This document shows positions 26,589-35,838 of a stretch of DNA of 64,000 nt, one piece after another. The notes beneath the pieces were generated by a model, which saw only the letters and a program-made list of their open reading frames with translations, was not told the origin of the DNA and made no database searches. A program made the position numbers and the translations under genes. Position 1 is the stretch's first letter, and each line of letters begins with the position of its first letter. This stretch comes from an uncultured Oscillospiraceae bacterium (lineage in GTDB: Bacteria; Bacillota; Clostridia; Oscillospirales; Oscillospiraceae): assembly GCA_934590325.1 (NCBI GenBank), contig CAKTOW010000002.1, positions 145,199 through 209,198 of the forward strand, in the 5' to 3' direction.

Positions 26589-27915
26589 TCGGGAAGTGAA
26601 CACCAACGAAAAGGAGCGCAAGCCACGGTTCAACCGCAGCAAGACGCTGCGGGTCATCATCTCCATCCTGGTGGCGGTGGCCCTGTGGGTGTACGTGGAC
26701 GTGGAGAAGGCGCCGGAGCGGACGAAGACCATCCGGGACATCCCGGTGGAGTTCTCCGGTGAGAACACCACGCTGGCGGACAAGAACCTGATGCTCCTGT
26801 CCGGCTACGACACCACCATCGACCTGACGATACGCGGCCCCAAGCGGGAACTGGTGAAGATCGACAGCAGCAATGTCCGTGTCATCGCCAGCACGTCCGG
26901 TATCGACTCGGTGGGCGTGCACCAGCTGGATTGGACCATCAGCCTGCCCGACGGCGTCACGCGGGCCAACGTCAGTGTGGAGAAGGCCAGCCTTAGCCAG
27001 ATCACCGTGACGGTGGGCGAGCTGTATACAAAGGAAGTACAGGTGAAGTGCGAGGTCATCGGTGAGGTGGCTGAGGGCTACTTCGCCGGCGATGTGGTGC
27101 TGGACCCCGAGGTGCTGATCCTGCGGGCACAGCGGGACGACCTGCTGAACGTGGACTGCGCTAAGCTGACGGTGGACATCAGCGGTGCCACGCGCTCTGT
27201 GGTGCAGACCGTGGACGTGGAGCTGTACGACTATGACGGCAAGCTGGTGGAGAACAGCAATATCCGCACCAATGCCAGCCTGATCCAGGCGAAGGTGCCT
27301 GTGCTGACCACCAAGGAGGTGGAGCTTGCCATGGAGTTCGAGGGTGTGCCCGGTGCGGCGCTGGACAGCATCACCTGTGACATTACCCCCAAGACCGTGC
27401 GTCTGAATGGCGAGGCGGACGTGCTGGCCTCTATCGACAAGCTGGTGCTGGCCACGCTGCATGTGGACGACCTGGCGCTGCATCAGCAGAACAGCTATGT
27501 GGTCACGCCGCCGGACGGCACCTGGCTGGTGAACGGCAATGAGGTGGCCACGGTGGACATCACGCTGGATGGCATCAGCGAGACAACGGTCACGGTCACC
27601 GATGTAACGTACAACCGGATGCCCGCGGGGATGTACGCCATCCTGCCCGACGGCGGGTTGACGGTGCGGCTGTGGGGCCTCAGCGAAGAGATCGAGGCCA
27701 TCACCGCCGAGAACCTGCGGGTGACGGCGGATATGAGCGCCGTCACCGGACTGGGGCCGGTCACGGTACCGGTGACCGTTACCATCAGCGGATTCAATGA
27801 CGTGACGGTGCGCGGCACCTACGAACTGACGGTGACCGTCACCGATGTACCGCCGCAGACCACGCCGGACGAGCCGGCGGAGCCCGCCAACGGGACGGAA
27901 GAGCCGGCGGCATGA
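26569..27915 (+). CDS. cdaR: YbbR-domain protein, CdaA regulator
   Basis: A 448-residue extracytoplasmic protein anchored by one N-terminal helix (about residues 28-45, LRVIISILVAVALWVYVDVE), followed by about four YbbR repeats of roughly 85 residues and a low-complexity P/E/A tail. It binds and modulates CdaA in related bacteria. The ATG at 26569 lies inside cdaA and gives translational coupling. The order cdaA-cdaR is conserved in Firmicutes. Confidence 0.92.
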   Translation: MSEWTSDREVNTNEKERKPRFNRSKTLRVIISILVAVALWVYVDVEKAPERTKTIRDIPVEFSGENTTLADKNLMLLSGYDTTIDLTIRGPKRELVKIDSSNVRVIASTSGIDSVGVHQLDWTISLPDGVTRANVSVEKASLSQITVTVGELYTKEVQVKCEVIGEVAEGYFAGDVVLDPEVLILRAQRDDLLNVDCAKLTVDISGATRSVVQTVDVELYDYDGKLVENSNIRTNASLIQAKVPVLTTKEVELAMEFEGVPGAALDSITCDITPKTVRLNGEADVLASIDKLVLATLHVDDLALHQQNSYVVTPPDGTWLVNGNEVATVDITLDGISETTVTVTDVTYNRMPAGMYAILPDGGLTVRLWGLSEEIEAITAENLRVTADMSAVTGLGPVTVPVTVTISGFNDVTVRGTYELTVTVTDVPPQTTPDEPAEPANGTEEPAA

Positions 27916-27924
27916 GGTGAGACT

Positions 27925-28329
27925 ATGACACAGATAGCAACAGTAGAAAAACTCCTGCCCGGCGGGTATGCGGAGATATCGGTGCCCCGGAAGAGCGCCT
28001 GCGGTCACGACTGTGAGGAGTGCGCCGGGTGCGGTATGACCGGCGCGGCCATCAAAGCGCGGGCCAAGAACGAGCCCAACGCCCAGCCCGGCGAAAAAGT
28101 GGTGGTGGAGAGCAGCACCAAAAAGCTTCTGGGTGTGGTGGCGCTGGTGTATGTGCTGCCGGTGGTAGGGTTCCTGCTGGGGTATTTCCTTAGTGAGGGG
28201 CTGTCCGAGAGCTGGCGCTACGGCATTGCCGTGGCCGCCGCCGTGCTGGCGTTCCTGCCCAGCGTGGCCTACGACCGCCATGCCCGCAAAAAGGAGCTGC
28301 TGACCTACACCATCCTGCGGGTGTTCTGA
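27925..28329 (+). CDS. RseC/MucC-family membrane protein
   Basis: A 134-residue SoxR-reducing-system RseC/MucC family protein. An N-terminal cysteine cluster CGHDCEECAGCG (about residues 26-37) probably binds an Fe-S cluster or metal, and two membrane helices follow (about 72-92 and 98-117). Family members work with Rnf/Rsx-type redox complexes. No Rnf genes are near, so the partner is unknown. It starts 9 bases after cdaR. Confidence 0.87.
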   Translation: MTQIATVEKLLPGGYAEISVPRKSACGHDCEECAGCGMTGAAIKARAKNEPNAQPGEKVVVESSTKKLLGVVALVYVLPVVGFLLGYFLSEGLSESWRYGIAVAAAVLAFLPSVAYDRHARKKELLTYTILRVF

Positions 28330-28332
28330 GCC

Positions 28333-29232
28333 GTGTTCGGCTATGTGCGTCCCTCCGACGATCGGTTGTCGGAGAGGGACAGGGATGCCTTCCGCGCCGC
28401 CTACTGCGGCCTGTGCCACACGCTGGGGCGGCGGTACGGGCTGGCGGGGAGGATGATCCTCAACTACGACCTGACGTTCCTGGCTATGGTGCTGTCGGAC
28501 GGGGCGGGTGAGACCTGCCTGCGGCGCTGCGCCGTGCATCTCATACGCAGACGCTGCTGCGCCGCCAATGACCCGGCGCTGGACATGGCGGCGGACATGA
28601 GCGTGATACTGACCTACTGGCAGCTGCGGGACGGCGTGGCCGACCACGGCTTCTGGCGCGGACTAAAGTATCGGCTGGCGTCGGCGCTGCTTCGCCCGGC
28701 CTATCGCAGGGCGCGGGAGCGGCTGCCGCAGTTCGACCGGGGGACCAGGGAGCATCTGGACGCGCTGGCGGCGCTGGAGCGGGAGAGCTGTCCGTCGCTG
28801 GACGCCCCGGCGGACGCTTTTGCGTCGCTGCTGGCGCTGGCGGCTGACGGGATACAGGAGCCTGCGCGGCGTCGGGTGACGCAGCAACTGCTGTATCATC
28901 TGGGCCGCTGGGTGTATCTGGTGGACGCGGCGGATGACCTGAAGGACGACCTACGCAGCGACAGCTATAACCCGCTGGCGCTGCGGTATACGCCGCAGAA
29001 TGGGGCGCTGACCGAGGCGGACAGGCAGTCCCTGGCCGCTACGTTGGACGGCTCTGTCCGAGCAATGGCGGCGGCCTTCGAGCTGCTGGAAGAAACGAAC
29101 TATACACCAGTCCTCCGCACTATCGTGTACGAGGGACTGTACGCCGTGGGTGCGGCTGTGCTGAACGGCACGTTCCGCAAGCGGCAAAAACGGAAAGAAC
29201 CTATACGAAAGGCGGACACGGACCATGCGTGA
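28333..29232 (+). CDS. DUF5685 family protein
   Basis: A 299-residue protein with the DUF5685 N-terminus (FGYVRPSDDRLSERDRDAFR, then AYCGLCHTLGRRYG). It is helix-rich with conserved aspartates (VYLVDAADDLKDDLRSDSYN, about residues 195-214) that recall the metal-binding DDXXD of isoprenoid synthase folds, though that is only a resemblance. Cysteines cluster at 25-28 and around 65-77. It starts with GTG and overlaps the J-domain gene by 8 bases. Function is unknown. Confidence 0.82.
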   Translation: MFGYVRPSDDRLSERDRDAFRAAYCGLCHTLGRRYGLAGRMILNYDLTFLAMVLSDGAGETCLRRCAVHLIRRRCCAANDPALDMAADMSVILTYWQLRDGVADHGFWRGLKYRLASALLRPAYRRARERLPQFDRGTREHLDALAALERESCPSLDAPADAFASLLALAADGIQEPARRRVTQQLLYHLGRWVYLVDAADDLKDDLRSDSYNPLALRYTPQNGALTEADRQSLAATLDGSVRAMAAAFELLEETNYTPVLRTIVYEGLYAVGAAVLNGTFRKRQKRKEPIRKADTDHA

Positions 29233-29866
29233 TCCCTACCAGGTGTTGGGTGTGCCCAGCACAGCCACAGATGAAGAAGTAAAGAAGGCGTACCGTGATC
29301 TGGCGCGGAAGTACCATCCGGACAACTACCATGACAACCCGCTGGCCGACCTGGCGCAGGAGCGCATGAAGGAGATCAACGAGGCCTACGAGGCGGTGCA
29401 GTCACAGCGGAAGGCGGCGCGCAGCGCCGGGTACAGCGGCGGCAGCGGCTATGGCGGCAGCTATCAGTCTGCGTACCAGGGCGGGTATCAGAGCGCCTAT
29501 CAGGGCGGGAGCCGGTACCAGCGCATCCGCATGGCCATCTCACAGGGCGACCTGAACATGGCCGAGGAGCTGCTGAACGCCTGCACCGACCACGATGCCG
29601 AGTGGAATTTCCTCAAGGGCGCCGTGTGTTATCGCCGGGGCTGGCTGGACGAGGCGCGGCGGTACTATCAGATCGCCGTCACCATGGCGCCGGACAACTC
29701 GGAGTACCAGCGGGCGCTGGATATTCTGGAGGGACGCGGCACGGCCTATCGCCCTGACGGGTATGGTAATGTGACCACCGGCACCTGCGGAAACAGCGAC
29801 TGTCTGCGCCTGTGCGGCGCCACGCTGTGCTGCAACGCGCTGGGCGTGCCCGTTTGCTTCTGCTGA
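29225..29866 (+). CDS. J-domain protein with cysteine-rich tail
   Basis: A 213-residue DnaJ-like co-chaperone. The J domain covers residues 1-60 with the HPD triad in ARKYHPDNYHD. A G/Y/S-rich linker follows with tandem YQ(S/G)AYQGG units (about 75-97), then a TPR-like helical pair (about 100-170) and a cysteine-rich end (about 187-213, seven or more cysteines). It lacks the DnaJ zinc-finger repeats. Overlap with the DUF5685 gene suggests a dedicated chaperone partnership with that protein. Confidence 0.88.
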   Translation: MRDPYQVLGVPSTATDEEVKKAYRDLARKYHPDNYHDNPLADLAQERMKEINEAYEAVQSQRKAARSAGYSGGSGYGGSYQSAYQGGYQSAYQGGSRYQRIRMAISQGDLNMAEELLNACTDHDAEWNFLKGAVCYRRGWLDEARRYYQIAVTMAPDNSEYQRALDILEGRGTAYRPDGYGNVTTGTCGNSDCLRLCGATLCCNALGVPVCFC

Positions 29867-29923
29867 ATTTGTACACAACAGGGGAGGGTTTCCCTGTTCT
29901 ACTAAAATGAAGGAGTTGATCCC

Positions 29924-30802
29924 GTGGTCAAGAGTATGACCGGTTACGGCCGCGCCCGCGAGATGCGCAGCGGCAGAGATATCACCGTGGAGGTGCGTTC
30001 CGTCAACAACCGCTATCTGGACTGCACCGTGAAAATGCCCCGCGCCTATATCTTCGCAGAGGATGCCATCAAGACCCGCGTACAGCAGGCCATCTCCCGC
30101 GGCAAGGTGGATGTGTTCGTCACCATTGACACCTCCGCCGCCGACGTGGCGGTGGTGCAGGTGAATGAGGGGCTGGCCAAGGGGTACTATGACGCCCTGA
30201 TGCAGCTGAAGAACACCTTTGCCCTGCCCGGCGACATCTCGCCGGAGGTTCTGGCGAAGTTCCCCGACGTGCTGACCGTCACTAAGGCGGAGGAGGACGT
30301 AGAGGCCATCGCCGCCGATATATGCGCTGTACTGGACGACGCGCTGGCGGCCTACAACGCCATGCGGGCCGTGGAGGGCGAAAAGCTGACGCAGGACGTC
30401 AGCGCCCGCGTGGACACCATCGAGGCCACCGTGGGCAAGGTGGAGGAGCAGTCGCCCCAGACTGTGGCTGCCTACCGCCAGAGGCTGGAAACCAAGATGC
30501 AGGAGGTGCTGCAGTCCACCACCATCGACGAGGGTCGTATCCTCACCGAGGCAGCCATCTTCGCTGACAAGGTGGCCGTGGACGAGGAGACCGTCCGTCT
30601 GCGCAGCCACATCGCTCAGCTGAGGGATATGCTCCGCAGCGGCGAGCCTGTGGGGCGCAAGCTGGACTTCCTTATCCAGGAGGTCAACCGCGAGTGCAAC
30701 ACCATCGGCTCTAAGTGCAACGACCTGAACATCGCCCGCGACGTGGTGAACATGAAGGCCGAGGTGGAGAAGATCCGCGAGCAGGTACAGAATATGGAGT
30801 AA
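29924..30802 (+). CDS. YicC family endoribonuclease
   Basis: A 292-residue YicC/YloC family protein, a metal-dependent endoribonuclease implicated in RNA turnover. It has N-terminal SMTGYGRA (residues 4-11), [12 protein letters not shown] and the C-terminal DUF1732 signature ([20 protein letters not shown], then KCNDLNIA). It starts with GTG and AAGGAG upstream. It opens the conserved yicC-remA-gmk-rpoZ-priA block. Confidence 0.95.
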   Translation: MVKSMTGYGRAREMRSGRDITVEVRSVNNRYLDCTVKMPRAYIFAEDAIKTRVQQAISRGKVDVFVTIDTSAADVAVVQVNEGLAKGYYDALMQLKNTFALPGDISPEVLAKFPDVLTVTKAEEDVEAIAADICAVLDDALAAYNAMRAVEGEKLTQDVSARVDTIEATVGKVEEQSPQTVAAYRQRLETKMQEVLQSTTIDEGRILTEAAIFADKVAVDEETVRLRSHIAQLRDMLRSGEPVGRKLDFLIQEVNRECNTIGSKCNDLNIARDVVNMKAEVEKIREQVQNME

Positions 30803-30812
30803 GGAGGCCGGT

Positions 30813-31076
30813 ATGCAGTTTATCAACATCGGCTTCGGCAACCTGGTCTCCGCCCAGCGGCTCATCGCCGTGGTCAGTCCCGACTCCGCCCCGGTGAAGC
30901 GGCTGGTGCAGGAGTCCCGGGACCGGGGAATGCTCATTGACGCCACCTACGGCAGAAAGACGGCCTCCGTGCTGATCATGGACAGCGACCACGTGGTGCT
31001 GTCCGCCCTGGCGGCGGAGCGTCTGGCGCCCCGGCTGGGCATGACCGTGGAGGAATTGACAGAGGAGGAAGAATAA
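30813..31076 (+). CDS. remA: RemA-type DNA-binding regulator (DUF370)
   Basis: An 87-residue RemA/YlzA protein, a ring-forming DNA-binding activator of matrix and osmoprotection genes in Bacillus. Typical features are [10 protein letters not shown] (residues 3-12), [15 protein letters not shown] and [20 protein letters not shown]. The acidic C-terminus (EELTEEEE) is slightly longer than in Bacillus. It sits 10 bases after the yicC-like gene and 3 bases before gmk. Confidence 0.94.
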   Translation: MQFINIGFGNLVSAQRLIAVVSPDSAPVKRLVQESRDRGMLIDATYGRKTASVLIMDSDHVVLSALAAERLAPRLGMTVEELTEEEE

Positions 31077-31079
31077 GCC

Positions 31080-31682
31080 TTGCATAAGATAGGAAAGACA
31101 TTTATCGTTTCCGGACCCTCTGGTGTGGGCAAGAGCACGGTGCTGCACGCGCTGTTCCAGGGACGGGACGACCTGTATTTCTCCGTTTCCGCCACCACCC
31201 GCACTCCGCGGGAGGGGGAGCAGGACGGGGTGGACTACCACTTCATACAGGCGGACGAGTTCCGCGACATGATCGCCGCAGACGCATTTCTGGAGTACGC
31301 GGAGTACGTGGGCAACTTTTACGGCACGCCCAAGATGTATGTGGACGACGCCATGGCGCGGGGCAAGGACGTGATACTGGACATCGAGCGGCAGGGTGCC
31401 GTGCAGGTGTGCGCCAAGCGGCCGGAGACTGTGCGCATCTTCATCGCGCCGCCCAGCTGGGAGGAATTGGAGCGCCGTCTTACCGCCCGCGGCACCGACA
31501 CGCCGGAGAAGGTGCAGAAGCGCCTGATCCGCGCCCAGGTGGAACTGGAGATGGCAGGGGACTACGACTATTTTGTGGTCAACGACACGGTGGAGAACGC
31601 CGTCAATGAGATACGCGCCATCATGTGCGCCGAGCACTGCAAGCCCGCTGAGCGGATGGGCTCCATCCTCAATGAGAAGTGA
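31080..31682 (+). CDS. gmk: Guanylate kinase
   Basis: Phosphorylates GMP to GDP with ATP, downstream of GuaA. The 200-residue protein has Walker A SGPSGVGKST (about residues 10-19), the GMP-binding TTRTPREGE and the DVILDIERQGA segment. The start is a TTG at 31080 with GAGGAGG 11 bases upstream; no ATG or GTG in frame fits better. This weak start codon may limit expression relative to its neighbours. Confidence 0.96.
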   Translation: MHKIGKTFIVSGPSGVGKSTVLHALFQGRDDLYFSVSATTRTPREGEQDGVDYHFIQADEFRDMIAADAFLEYAEYVGNFYGTPKMYVDDAMARGKDVILDIERQGAVQVCAKRPETVRIFIAPPSWEELERRLTARGTDTPEKVQKRLIRAQVELEMAGDYDYFVVNDTVENAVNEIRAIMCAEHCKPAERMGSILNEK

Positions 31683-31740
31683 GTGAACGCGGCGCAGCCG
31701 CGTATCGGAAATATATGTAAAACGAAAGGAAATGATCGTT

Positions 31741-31956
31741 ATGTCTATGCTGTATCCCGCTATGAACAAGCTGACCGAGTATATCCCCAACCGCTATATG
31801 ATGGTGAATGTGGTGGCGCGCCGCGCCCGCCAGATCGCCGCCGAGGCGGAGGTCAACAGCGAGCATCTGACGGAAAAGCCCGTGACGCTGGCAATTGCCG
31901 AGGTGGCGGAGGGCAAGTACGTCAGCGACCCCGTGATCGAGGAAGACGAAGCCTGA
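31741..31956 (+). CDS. rpoZ: RNA polymerase omega subunit
   Basis: A 71-residue omega subunit that chaperones assembly of the beta' subunit. It has PAMNKLTEYIPNRYMMV near the N-terminus, the VVARRARQI helix and an acidic tail. An ATG at 31732 also opens the frame but lies one base from the AAAGGA site. The ATG at 31741 has normal spacing and was chosen. One base separates its stop from priA. Confidence 0.93.
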   Translation: MSMLYPAMNKLTEYIPNRYMMVNVVARRARQIAAEAEVNSEHLTEKPVTLAIAEVAEGKYVSDPVIEEDEA

Positions 31957-31957
31957 G

Positions 31958-34369
31958 ATGGCGACCGTCGCTAAAGTGGCTGTACAGGCAGCCACTTATG
32001 CCATAGACAAAGCCTATGACTATCTGGTGCCGGAGACGCTGGAGGCTCAAGTGGGCTGCCGTGTGCTGGTTCCCTTCGGCAGAGGGAACCGTCTCAGCGA
32101 GGCGGTGATCCTGTCCCAGCGGCAGGAGGTGCCGGACAAGCCCTTGAAGGCGGTGCGCTCCCTGCTGGACGAGGAGCCGATCCTCACGGAGCGGGAGCTG
32201 CGGCTGGTGCTGTGGATGACGCGGCGGTACTTCTGCACGTTCTATGACGCGCTGCACACCGTTCTGCCCGCCGCCGTGTGGTATCACTACCGCGAGAAGT
32301 GGACGCTGGTGCAGCCGCCGTTGGAGCCCACCCGGCAGGAGACGGCGGTGTGCCGCCTTCTGGAGGACGGGCCGCTGACCACGGACAAGCTGCGGCAGGC
32401 GCTGGGCGACGATGTGGAGCCCATGCTGCGCCGCATGGCCAGGTCCGGCGCGCTGCGCTGCGAAAAAGAGCAGCGGCGCAAGGTGCAGGACAAGGTGGTG
32501 TTGTTCGTCCGCCTGGCGGTCTCCGGTGAGGAAGCGCTGGCGCTGGCCGGCAAGTCTGCGCGGCGCAGGGAAGCTGTGCAGTTTCTGACGCAGAACGGCG
32601 AGACCGCCATGCACGATCTGCTGTACTTTACCGGTATATCCCGGCAGACGGTCAACGCCCTGGAAAGGCTGGGCGCGGTGACCTATCGGGAGCAGGAGGA
32701 GTACCGTATCTCGCAGAAACAGTACGCTGTAAAGGCAGTACCATTGACACTGAACGACCAGCAGCAGCACGTGTGTGACGCACTGCTGGGGCAGATATGC
32801 GCCGGCGAGGCCGGTGTGACGCTGCTGCGGGGCGTTACCGGCAGCGGCAAGACCGTGGTGTATATCCGCCTGGCGCAGGAGCTGCTGCGACTGGGCAAGT
32901 CGGTGATGATACTGGTGCCGGAGATCGCGCTGACGCCCCAGATGATGGCGCGGTTCACCGCCTATTTCGGCCATGAGGTGGCGCTGCTGCACAGCGGCCT
33001 GCGGATGACCGAGCGGTACGACCAGTTCAAGCGTCTGCGCCGGGGCGAGGCACATATCGTGCTGGGGACCCGGTCAGCAGTGTTCGCACCGCTGGAAGAC
33101 CTGGGACTGATCATCGTGGACGAGGAGCAGGAGGGCTCGTACCAGTCGGAAAACGCGCCCTGCTACCACGCCCGTGACATTGCAAAATACCGCTGCGCGC
33201 TGGAGGGCGCGCGGCTGCTCTTGGGCTCCGCCACCCCGACGGTGGAGACCTTCTACCACGCGCAGCAGGGGGATTACGACCTGCTGGAGCTGACGGAGCG
33301 GTACAACCGGCAGGCGCTGCCGCGGGTGGTGACCGCCGACCTGCGGGAGGAGCTGCGGGCAGGACACAGCACCATCATTAGCCGTCCGCTGCAGGAGGAA
33401 CTGACGAAGAATATCGCCGCCGGGGAGCAGAGCATTCTGTTCCTGAACCGCCGGGGCAGCAGCCGTCAGCTGTTGTGTCCCCAGTGCGGCTACGTGCCGG
33501 AGTGCCCCCGCTGCAGCGTATACCTGACATACCACAGCGCTAACGACCGCGTGATGTGCCACTACTGCGGATACTCACAGCGGGCGCCCCAGCGGTGCCC
33601 GGAGTGCGGCGGAACGCTGAAGCACATCGGCTTCGGTACCCAGCGCGTGGAGGAGGAGCTGCGTGAGCTGTTTCCCGGTACGGAGGTGCTGCGCATGGAC
33701 GCCGACACCGTGTCCGTAGGACACGAGGCGCTGCTGCGGGAATTCGAGCAGCGGCGCATACCCATACTGCTGGGTACCCAGATGGTGGCCAAGGGGCTGG
33801 ATTTTGAGAATGTGACGTTGGTAGGCGTGCTCAGTGCGGACCTGTCCCTGTACGTGGACAACTACCGCGCCGCCGAGCGTACCTTCAACCTGCTGACGCA
33901 GGTGGTGGGACGCGCGGGGCGGGGCGAAAAGGCCGGGCGCGCCGTCATACAGACCTATACCCCGGCCAACGACGTGATACAGGCCGCCGCGGCGCAGGAC
34001 TACGACCGGTTTTACGGCGCGGAGGTGTCCCTGCGGAAGCTGCGCAGTGACCCGCCATTTGCCGACCAGTTTACCATTACCGTCACCGGGCAGGAGGAAA
34101 CGCCTGTCCGTCAGGCTATCGAGCTGCTGCGGCAGGGCATCGACACGGCGGTGAGAAAGCCGCCCTACGATGCCATGGGGCTGCAGGTCATCGGCCCGGC
34201 GCCGGCGCCGGTGGTGAAGGTCAACGGCATCTACCGCTACCGCCTGATGGTGCTGGGACAGAACACGACCCCGGTGCGGGAACTGCTGGCGGGCTTTATG
34301 CGCGCCTTTACACAACGAAGCGAGAACCGCCGCCTGCACATCTACACAGACTGCGACAGGATGGATTAA
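31958..34369 (+). CDS. priA: Primosomal protein N' (replication restart helicase)
   Basis: 3'-5' helicase that reloads the replisome at stalled forks. The 803-residue protein has an N-terminal fork-binding domain (about 1-105), Walker A GVTGSGKTVVY (about 287-297), a cysteine-rich zinc region (CPQCGYVPECPRC and CHYCGYSQRAPQRCPEC) and helicase motifs QMVAKGLDF and QVVGRAGRG. Motif II reads DEEQ rather than the usual DEEH, a substitution worth noting. It sits in the rpoZ-priA-def-fmt run; coaBC is missing between rpoZ and priA. Confidence 0.95.
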   Translation: MATVAKVAVQAATYAIDKAYDYLVPETLEAQVGCRVLVPFGRGNRLSEAVILSQRQEVPDKPLKAVRSLLDEEPILTERELRLVLWMTRRYFCTFYDALHTVLPAAVWYHYREKWTLVQPPLEPTRQETAVCRLLEDGPLTTDKLRQALGDDVEPMLRRMARSGALRCEKEQRRKVQDKVVLFVRLAVSGEEALALAGKSARRREAVQFLTQNGETAMHDLLYFTGISRQTVNALERLGAVTYREQEEYRISQKQYAVKAVPLTLNDQQQHVCDALLGQICAGEAGVTLLRGVTGSGKTVVYIRLAQELLRLGKSVMILVPEIALTPQMMARFTAYFGHEVALLHSGLRMTERYDQFKRLRRGEAHIVLGTRSAVFAPLEDLGLIIVDEEQEGSYQSENAPCYHARDIAKYRCALEGARLLLGSATPTVETFYHAQQGDYDLLELTERYNRQALPRVVTADLREELRAGHSTIISRPLQEELTKNIAAGEQSILFLNRRGSSRQLLCPQCGYVPECPRCSVYLTYHSANDRVMCHYCGYSQRAPQRCPECGGTLKHIGFGTQRVEEELRELFPGTEVLRMDADTVSVGHEALLREFEQRRIPILLGTQMVAKGLDFENVTLVGVLSADLSLYVDNYRAAERTFNLLTQVVGRAGRGEKAGRAVIQTYTPANDVIQAAAAQDYDRFYGAEVSLRKLRSDPPFADQFTITVTGQEETPVRQAIELLRQGIDTAVRKPPYDAMGLQVIGPAPAPVVKVNGIYRYRLMVLGQNTTPVRELLAGFMRAFTQRSENRRLHIYTDCDRMD

Positions 34370-34393
34370 TCTGAGGATAAAGAGGTAATTACT

Positions 34394-34918
34394 ATGGCTT
34401 TACGGAAGATCGCCCTGCAGGGCGAGGAATGTTTGGAGAAGGTCTGCCGCCCTGTTACCGATTTCAACAGCCGTCTGCATACTCTGCTGGACGATATGGC
34501 CGACACGCTGGAGGAGTCCGGCGGCGTGGGTCTGGCCGCGCCCCAGGTGGGCGTGCTGCGCCGCGCCTGCGTGGTGCTGGACGAGGACGATCAGCTGATC
34601 GAGCTCATCAATCCGGAAATCATCCGGACCGAGGGGGAGCAGACCGGCCTGGAGGGCTGCTTGAGCGTCCCCGGAAAATACGGCGTGGTCACGCGCCCCG
34701 AGGTGGTGCGCGTCCGCGCACAGGATCGGGACGGCAACTGGTTCGAGGTGGAGGACGAGGGGCTGACCGCCCGGTGCTTCTGCCACGAGATCGAGCATCT
34801 GGACGGCCATCTGTTCGTGGAGCACACCGACCATCTGATGGAGGGTGAGGAGCTGCAAAGATGGCTGGAGGAGCACGCCGACGAGTACGAGATCGAGGAA
34901 AACGAGGACGGAGAATAA
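34394..34918 (+). CDS. def: Peptide deformylase
   Basis: Removes the N-formyl group from nascent proteins. The 174-residue metalloenzyme has all three motifs: GVGLAAPQVG (about 45-54), EGCLSVP (about 87-93, metal ligand C) and HEIEHLDG (about 131-138, two H ligands and catalytic E). A long acidic tail (about 155-174) is unusual for short type 2 enzymes. The stop and the fmt start share one base (TAATG). Confidence 0.96.
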   Translation: MALRKIALQGEECLEKVCRPVTDFNSRLHTLLDDMADTLEESGGVGLAAPQVGVLRRACVVLDEDDQLIELINPEIIRTEGEQTGLEGCLSVPGKYGVVTRPEVVRVRAQDRDGNWFEVEDEGLTARCFCHEIEHLDGHLFVEHTDHLMEGEELQRWLEEHADEYEIEENEDGE

Positions 34919-35838
34919 TGCGTATACTGTTCATGGGCACGCCGGATTTCGCCGTGGCGTCCCTCAAGCGGCTGGTGGAGGACGGGCACGAGGTCTGCGG
35001 CGTCTTTACCCAGCCGGATAAACCGAAAAACCGCGGAATGAAGCTTATCGCACCGCCTGTAAAGGAATATGCGTTGACACAGGATATACCGGTGTACCAG
35101 CCCTTGAAGATGAAGGACGGCACCGCGCTGGAGCTGGTGCGCTCCCTGAATCCGGAGCTTATCGTGGTGGCGGCCTATGGCCGCATCCTGCCGGAGGACA
35201 TTCTGAACACGCCGAAGTATGGCTCCATTAATGTCCATTCCTCTATTCTGCCCAAGTACCGCGGCGCAGCGCCCATCAACTGGGCGATACTCAACGGCGA
35301 CGCGGTGACGGGCGTTTCCATCATGTATATGGCCAAGGAACTGGACGCGGGCGATGTGATACTGTGCAAGGAAACGGCCATCGACCCGGACGAGGACGCC
35401 GTGGCGCTGACGGCGCGGCTGGCGGAGCTGGGCGCAGAGGCGCTGAGCGAGGCCATCGTGCAGATTGAGAGCGGCACCGCGCACCGGACGGTGCAGGATC
35501 ATGCTGCGCATACCTACGCGCCCATGCTGGATAAAAGCCTGTCGCCGCTGGACTTTTCCAAGACGGCGCGGCAGCTGCACGATCAGGTGCGGGGTCTGGT
35601 ACCCTGGCCCGGCGCCACTATGGTGCTGGCGGGGAAGCCGGTGAAGGTACACCGCACCGCCGTGGGGGAGGAGACCTCCGCCCCGGCGGGGAGCGTTGTC
35701 ACGGCGGATAAGACGGGTCTGGCCATCGCCTGCGGCGACGGCCGGTGCCTGCAAATCTTAGAGTTACAGGGTGAGGGCGGCAAGCGCATGGCGGCGGCGG
35801 ATTATCTGCGCGGCCATCCGGTGCCGCTGGGGCTGTGA
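34918..35838 (+). CDS. fmt: Methionyl-tRNA formyltransferase
   Basis: Formylates initiator Met-tRNA using 10-formyltetrahydrofolate. The 306-residue protein has MRILFMGTPDFAV at the start, catalytic NVHSSILPKYRGAAPINWAI (N, H) and the DAGDV aspartate region. A C-terminal OB-like domain covers about 205-306. The ATG at 34918 overlaps the def stop and is the clear homologous start; the open frame upstream to 34861 is inside def. It ends in a 4-base overlap with rsmB. Confidence 0.96.
   Translation: MRILFMGTPDFAVASLKRLVEDGHEVCGVFTQPDKPKNRGMKLIAPPVKEYALTQDIPVYQPLKMKDGTALELVRSLNPELIVVAAYGRILPEDILNTPKYGSINVHSSILPKYRGAAPINWAILNGDAVTGVSIMYMAKELDAGDVILCKETAIDPDEDAVALTARLAELGAEALSEAIVQIESGTAHRTVQDHAAHTYAPMLDKSLSPLDFSKTARQLHDQVRGLVPWPGATMVLAGKPVKVHRTAVGEETSAPAGSVVTADKTGLAIACGDGRCLQILELQGEGGKRMAAADYLRGHPVPLGL

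Noticed and set aside
29877-29898. AACAGGG...CCCTGTT hairpin before the yicC-like gene as a terminator
   Set aside because: Stem of 7 bp with an 8-base loop and no T run; probably chance or a minor leader structure.
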